Shown: one piece after another, positions 7,132-10,371 of the stretch
Position numbering within the stretch: the first letter of the stretch is position 1
Layout: each line of letters opens with the position of its first letter
Source: Actinomycetota bacterium
GTDB lineage: Bacteria; Actinomycetota; Acidimicrobiia; Acidimicrobiales; Ilumatobacteraceae
DNA length: 10,371 nucleotides
Direction of reading: 5' to 3'
Assembly: GCA_026393655.1 (NCBI GenBank)
Contig: JAPKZT010000252.1
Location: forward strand, 1 to 10,371
Position numbers and translations under genes: made by a program
Notes under the pieces: generated by a model
Told to the model about the DNA's origin: nothing
The model's database searches: none
Seen by the model: the letters and a program-made list of their open reading frames with translations, nothing else

Positions 7132-7650
7132 CTATCTTTCTTTCTTTCGTTCGCTTAGCGTCCAGCGCGTGATCAAAAAAAATCCTGGCGATAAAAAAAC
7201 ATTGATCGTTGCTACCACAGCAAAAATCTTGAGCAAGCGAATCTCTAGAACGACACCTAAACCAACCATTGCCTGGGCGATTAAAAGATAGATTTCACCG
7301 ATGAGCGAAACGAATGCAATTGAGATAATTCGTAGCCACCAAATTGGACTCGGAAAAAAATATAAATATAACCCTGCAGTTGCGCCAGTTATACCAAGTG
7401 TGATTGAACCTAAACCTGCGGGAGTTGAAACTACAAAATCAAACATTAGTCCCGCGATTAATCCAACGATTGCACCATTGCTGATTCCGAACTGAATTCC
7501 CGAGCAGATTACAAAAAGTAGCATTATTTGCCCTGCGACGCCGTATGGTCGAAGTTCATTGAACAAAGTTGTCTGAATAGCCAAAACAACTAGAAGCACG
7601 AGGACCAATCGAGTCCAACGACTTGCCAAAATTATTAACAGTCGATTCAA
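7132..7650 (-). CDS. mreD: Rod shape-determining membrane protein MreD
   Basis: A 172-residue very hydrophobic protein with about five or six membrane segments separated by short loops, the normal MreD size. It has the family-like segment GLIAGLMFDFVVSTPAGLGS (63-82) and the typical Gly-rich helices. MreD is an integral partner of MreC in the elongasome; primary sequence conservation is low, so the call leans on topology and its place between mreC and mrdA. The start is TTG at 7650-7648 and overlaps the mreC TGA stop as TTGA, a standard coupling arrangement. No strong Shine-Dalgarno is visible, which fits re-initiation. Confidence 0.9.
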   Translation of the reverse strand: MNRLLIILASRWTRLVLVLLVVLAIQTTLFNELRPYGVAGQIMLLFVICSGIQFGISNGAIVGLIAGLMFDFVVSTPAGLGSITLGITGATAGLYLYFFPSPIWWLRIISIAFVSLIGEIYLLIAQAMVGLGVVLEIRLLKIFAVVATINVFLSPGFFLITRWTLSERKKER

Positions 7651-8717
7651 GGAGATTTCTTTTCAGTGATTGGTTGATACAGCAAAACACGCACAAACGA
7701 TAAATTTGTTAATTCGGCGGCAATTTCAATCTCAAGCAGTGGACCAGCAGACCCAACTCTCTCAACCACACGAGACACAACGCCAATCAAAACGTCTGGA
7801 GGTGCGAGGCTGCGCGAACCACCGGCTGTCACAATCGGTACACCCGCTTCTATCGAACCAAATCGCAATGAGTTATCTATAAATCTCACGGTCGGCTGAC
7901 GCGTCGGACCATTACCTTGAATAACACCAGTTTCGCGAACATCGAGTTCACTTGCAGAAGGAATCGTAATTGAGGTCAATCCTTTTGGAGTGGCCGGCAA
8001 AGTTGTCACAACGGCTGTGAAACCAGCAATCGGGATCGTCGTAGTTGTAGTCGTTGTAGTCTCAGCATCGGGAGTATTTGAAATTGGTTCAAGTGGCACC
8101 GCAGTAGAAGTGGTCACACTGGTAATACCCAACACAGTTGACTCAGTTGACTTTCGCCCTGTGCTTACCACTTTTACAGAGATTGAAAAATCTGGGTCGG
8201 TAATCAGCATCACAAACGAACGGTTCGTGAAAACTTTTGTGATTTTTCCGATAAGCCCGGCAGCATTCAAAACCGGCATACCAACTCGAATACCACTCTC
8301 GGCACCTTGATTAATCTCTATAGTTTGTGAAAAACTCGTTGGCGACTCTCCGATTACTTGTGCTGTAACTGCGTTGATACCCGCCAAGGTAGGCAATCCG
8401 TTTAATGCAAGCAATTCTTGTGACAAGCGAACTGAAGCGGCGGCGGCGACCGTGGCACCTTCTTGTTGTGCGACCTGTTGTCTAAGTAACGAATTTTCGT
8501 CTAGCAATTTGTTGTAATGCGTAACTCCGTACCATGCGTTTCCAACAGGTCGCGTAATGACCCTGGCAACGCCCTCAACCGGGTAAAACAGAGTTCCGAA
8601 AACTGATCTTAAACCAGCAACTTTAGGTGAATCTTGCAGATCAAGTGTGACCAACATGATTGAAGTCAACGTCAACAAGATGATCGCTCGCCGCTGAGTG
8701 GTGTTTTTAGACGCCAT
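7647..8717 (-). CDS. mreC: Rod shape-determining protein MreC with Thr-rich insertion
   Basis: A 356-residue single-pass protein. A basic N-terminus and membrane helix (about 10-26) are followed by a coiled-coil-like stretch (about 68-105) and the periplasmic beta domain (about 115-350). Family marks are VIGESPTSFSQTIEINQGAE (121-140), GLIGKI (154-159), TDPDFSISV (173-181) and GVVSRV (312-317). MreC links MreB to PBP2 and RodA. Residues about 194-262 interrupt the beta domain and include eight consecutive Thr (220-227); a typical MreC passes almost directly from strand to strand here, with an RxTGxIxG-like motif that is seen only after the insert (261-268). The ATG at 8717 has GGAAGG 11 nt upstream. 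mreB ends 36 nt before, and the stop overlaps mreD. Confidence 0.93.
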   Translation of the reverse strand: MASKNTTQRRAIILLTLTSIMLVTLDLQDSPKVAGLRSVFGTLFYPVEGVARVITRPVGNAWYGVTHYNKLLDENSLLRQQVAQQEGATVAAAASVRLSQELLALNGLPTLAGINAVTAQVIGESPTSFSQTIEINQGAESGIRVGMPVLNAAGLIGKITKVFTNRSFVMLITDPDFSISVKVVSTGRKSTESTVLGITSVTTSTAVPLEPISNTPDAETTTTTTTTIPIAGFTAVVTTLPATPKGLTSITIPSASELDVRETGVIQGNGPTRQPTVRFIDNSLRFGSIEAGVPIVTAGGSRSLAPPDVLIGVVSRVVERVGSAGPLLEIEIAAELTNLSFVRVLLYQPITEKKSP

Positions 8718-8753
8718 TAAGAGAGAGACCTTCCGCTTTGCGCTTCACTTTGT

Positions 8754-9785
8754 CTAGTCTTCGCCTTGAAGTGTTGATCCTTTAATTGCACCAAGATTGT
8801 CAAGCGAGTACCCAGCCCCAAGAACCACCGTAAGTAGCGGCTCTGGTGCAATGAATGCTTGAATTCCGGTTTCGTGGGTGATGCGTTCCTGCAAACCTGC
8901 GAGCATCGCACTTCCGCCTGTGATGTACATTCCGTTGCTAATTACGTCAGATGCTAATTCGGGTGGTGTTCGCTCAAGAGTTTTTTTAATCGCTTCTACA
9001 ACCTTGTTCACACCATCATTAAGAATCTCTCTGATTTGCTCAGTCGATACTTCTTGCGTGCGGGGCAAACCAGTAGCAACATCACGTCCACCAACGTCTC
9101 CAACAATTTCTTGCGCAAGCGGCCACGCCGACCCCAGATGAATCTTCACTTCTTCTGCGGTATTTTCTCCAATATCTAATTTAAATATTCTTTTGAAACC
9201 CGCAATAATAATATGATTGAACTCATCACCACCGATACGCACCGAATTTTCAGTAACAATTCCGCCAAGAGAGATAACAGCAACTTCAGTGGTGCCACCA
9301 CCGATCACAACAACCAAGTTTGCACTTGGCTCATAAACCGGCAAGGCTAAGCCGATTGCCGCTGCCATTGTCTTTTCAATGACTTCAACTGGTCGTCTGG
9401 CGCCAGCAAACTCTGCGGCATCTTTAAAAGCGCGACGCTCAATACCCGTAATTTCTGACGGGACTACGACAAGCAAAGTTGGTTTACCCCAGCGACTTGT
9501 CAAAACACGTTGAAGAAATTGTTTGAACATTTGCTCACAAAGTTCAAAGTCAACAATCACACCATCTTTAACAGGACGCACGAGCCGGATATTTTTTGGA
9601 GTGCGTCCTCGCATCCGCCTTGCTTCGTGTCCAACAGCAACCACTAAGCCACTGCGATTATCAACCGCCACCATAGTTGGTTCGTTTAATACGAGACCTT
9701 GACCTTTGACGAATATCAGAGTGTTGGCAGTACCTAAATCTACTGCGATTGCTCTACTCATCGAGAGAGGATTTCCTCCCGCCAT
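8754..9785 (-). CDS. mreB: MreB-type actin homologue with altered ATPase residues
   Basis: A 343-residue actin-fold protein that organises side-wall synthesis at the membrane. Phosphate-1 loop DLGTANTLIF (16-25), GRTPKNI (60-66), RPVKDGVIVDFE (70-81), IGGDEFN (184-190), GENTAEEVK (206-214) and PPELASD (274-280) are all typical. Two catalytic positions are not: the usual EEPMAAAIG is EKTMAAAIG (Lys138), and the phosphate-2 VVDIGGGT is VVVIGGGT (Val160). The adenine loop TGGGA is TGGSA (Ser292). It may bind but not hydrolyse ATP. ATG 9785 is 1 nt after the ndk stop; ATG 9761 (Met9) gives a length closer to Thermotoga MreB and has GGGAGGA 12 nt upstream, so it may be the true start. Confidence 0.95.
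   Translation of the reverse strand: MAGGNPLSMSRAIAVDLGTANTLIFVKGQGLVLNEPTMVAVDNRSGLVVAVGHEARRMRGRTPKNIRLVRPVKDGVIVDFELCEQMFKQFLQRVLTSRWGKPTLLVVVPSEITGIERRAFKDAAEFAGARRPVEVIEKTMAAAIGLALPVYEPSANLVVVIGGGTTEVAVISLGGIVTENSVRIGGDEFNHIIIAGFKRIFKLDIGENTAEEVKIHLGSAWPLAQEIVGDVGGRDVATGLPRTQEVSTEQIREILNDGVNKVVEAIKKTLERTPPELASDVISNGMYITGGSAMLAGLQERITHETGIQAFIAPEPLLTVVLGAGYSLDNLGAIKGSTLQGED
9765..9780 (-). promoter_or_regulatory. Hairpin covering the mreB Shine-Dalgarno
   Basis: On the - strand GGGAGG (9780-9775) pairs with CCTCTC (9770-9765) across an AAAT loop; one of the six pairs is G-U. The stem takes in nearly all of the GGGAGGA ribosome site that serves the ATG at 9761. It lies 2 nt after the alternative ATG at 9785-9783. 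Ribosomes finishing ndk would open it, so it could tie mreB translation to ndk. Confidence 0.4.
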
Positions 9786-9786
9786 T

Positions 9787-10212
9787 TTAGGAAATTTTCT
9801 TCTCGCTACCTGGAAAAAATATCTCTAACTCTCTGGCTGCCGATTCTGCCGAGTCGCTACCGTGCACGAGATTTTCGGTAAATAACGTTCCTAAATCTCC
9901 TCGAATTGTGCCTGGTGCAGCCGCCCGCGGATTAGTTGCGCCCATCATTGACCTAACGATCTCCCATGTATCTTGCGGACCCGACAGTGCGAGAGCGACA
10001 ACCGGCCCGCGTGACATAAACGAAACTAACTCGGCGTAGAAGCCTTTACCTTGATGCTCTTCATAGTGGCGAGCAAGAATATCTTTATCTAAAGTACGCA
10101 TTTGCATCGACGAGACAACCAAACCTTTGGCTTCGAAACGTCCGAGAATTTCACCGATCAGGCCACGCTCAACTGCGTCGGGCTTTAAAAGTACAAGTGT
10201 GCGATTTGACAT
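9787..10212 (-). CDS. ndk: Nucleoside diphosphate kinase
   Basis: A 141-residue cytoplasmic enzyme of the usual length that transfers the gamma-phosphate between NTPs and NDPs through a phospho-His. It has TLVLLKPDAVERGLIGEI (5-22), the GTIRGD loop (101-106) and the active-site NLVHGSDSAESA (114-125) with His117. The stretch before the His, LGTLFTEN, differs from the common FGVDIGRN type but keeps the catalytic signature. The ATG at 10212 starts 36 nt after the folC stop with no clear Shine-Dalgarno; a perfect 10-bp palindrome GCCTTAAGGC (10213-10222, sharing no base with the ATG) abuts it. It lies directly ahead of mreB, as in other actinobacteria. Confidence 0.97.
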   Translation of the reverse strand: MSNRTLVLLKPDAVERGLIGEILGRFEAKGLVVSSMQMRTLDKDILARHYEEHQGKGFYAELVSFMSRGPVVALALSGPQDTWEIVRSMMGATNPRAAAPGTIRGDLGTLFTENLVHGSDSAESAARELEIFFPGSEKKIS

Positions 10213-10222
10213 GCCTTAAGGC
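10213..10222. repeat. 10-bp palindrome abutting the ndk start codon
   Basis: GCCTTAAGGC is a perfect palindrome immediately upstream of the ndk ATG. It could be a protein-binding site, or chance. No other copy was noticed in the window. Confidence 0.3.
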
Positions 10223-10248
10223 TAAAGGAAGTTCTCGTGGCTCGCACG

Positions 10249-10371
10249 CTATGGGCGCTTTGTGGCTTTGCGCATCAGGAATGGCCGAGCAGCGCTGACG
10301 ATATAGAGTGACCCGGCCACGAGAACGGCATCTTGAGGTTGTGCAAGTTTTAATGCAGTTTCACATGCGGA
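10249..10371 (-). CDS. folC: Folylpolyglutamate/dihydrofolate synthase, C-terminal end (5' part outside window)
   Basis: Forty codons and a TAG stop are visible; the gene enters from the right edge. The residues include CETALKLAQPQDAVLVAGSL followed by YIVSAARPFL, which is the conserved end of FolC, a Mur-ligase-fold enzyme that adds glutamates to folates (the VxGSLYxVGxAR motif). The catalytic ATP-binding loop is outside the window. Position upstream of ndk fits the actinobacterial order valS-folC-ndk-mreB. Some relatives have a small membrane protein gene (DUF4233) between folC and ndk; the 36-nt gap here leaves no room for it. Confidence 0.85.
   Translation of the reverse strand, partial: SACETALKLAQPQDAVLVAGSLYIVSAARPFLMRKATKRP

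Noticed and set aside
6887..7291. 134-codon + strand frame across the mrdA-mreD border
   Set aside because: It is antisense to two well-supported genes, with a Lys/Arg/Thr/Ile-rich composition typical of shadow frames.
7990..8310. 106-codon + strand frame with a run of Val
   Set aside because: It is the antisense of the mreC Thr-rich segment; the Val run is the complement of the Thr codons and there is no ribosome site.
8717..8911. 64-codon - strand frame at the 3' end of mreB
   Set aside because: It overlaps the conserved MreB C-terminus in another frame and has no recognisable features.
1..10371. Mobile element, CRISPR array or prophage
   Set aside because: No transposase, integrase, terminal repeats or spaced direct repeats were seen; gene order is conserved housekeeping.

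Overview
The window looks like chromosomal DNA from an actinobacterium of moderate GC, plausibly in the Acidimicrobiia/Ilumatobacter direction. This rests on gene order and protein style (Thr-rich linker in MreC, basic N-terminal extension on RNase E); no 16S or other definitive marker is present. It is mainly a conserved housekeeping and cell-shape region, with no mobile elements, CRISPR or tRNA genes seen.

Layout. Positions 1-1261 (+ strand): the 3' end of a dGTPase-like triphosphohydrolase, then a nucleoside hydrolase 19 nt downstream, a plausible nucleotide-catabolism pair. From 1272 to the right edge everything is on the - strand. Read in transcription order it is folC (3' end only), ndk, mreB, mreC, mreD, mrdA (PBP2), rodA, rne/rng, rplU and rpmA. 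As I recall it, this matches the order in Streptomyces (folC - ndk - mreBCD - PBP2 - rodA/sfr - rne - rplU - rpmA - obg), except that obg is absent after rpmA and the convergent nucleoside hydrolase takes its place.

How the genes work together. mreB, mreC, mreD, mrdA and rodA form the elongasome: cytoskeletal filament, membrane scaffold, transpeptidase and SEDS glycosyltransferase. They are packed with gaps or overlaps of 4 nt or less, apart from 36 nt between mreB and mreC. A 174-nt gap after rodA holds a tandem hairpin and a terminator-like hairpin before rne, so the shape operon and the rne-rplU-rpmA unit are probably separable. The latter couples an RNA-decay nuclease to two 50S proteins.

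Most interesting signals. (1) MreB has lost two residues that are near-universal in the family: the Glu of the EEP motif is Lys, and the Asp of the phosphate-2 DIGGGT motif is Val. The fold and operon context remain, which suggests a non-hydrolysing MreB. (2) MreC carries a roughly 70-residue insertion with eight consecutive Thr inside its beta domain. (3) PBP2 has four closely spaced Cys in its periplasmic domain. (4) RodA has a divergent active-site neighbourhood. Together these suggest an unusually diverged elongasome. (5) Several RNA hairpins sit at gene borders, including one that buries the Shine-Dalgarno of the probable mreB start.
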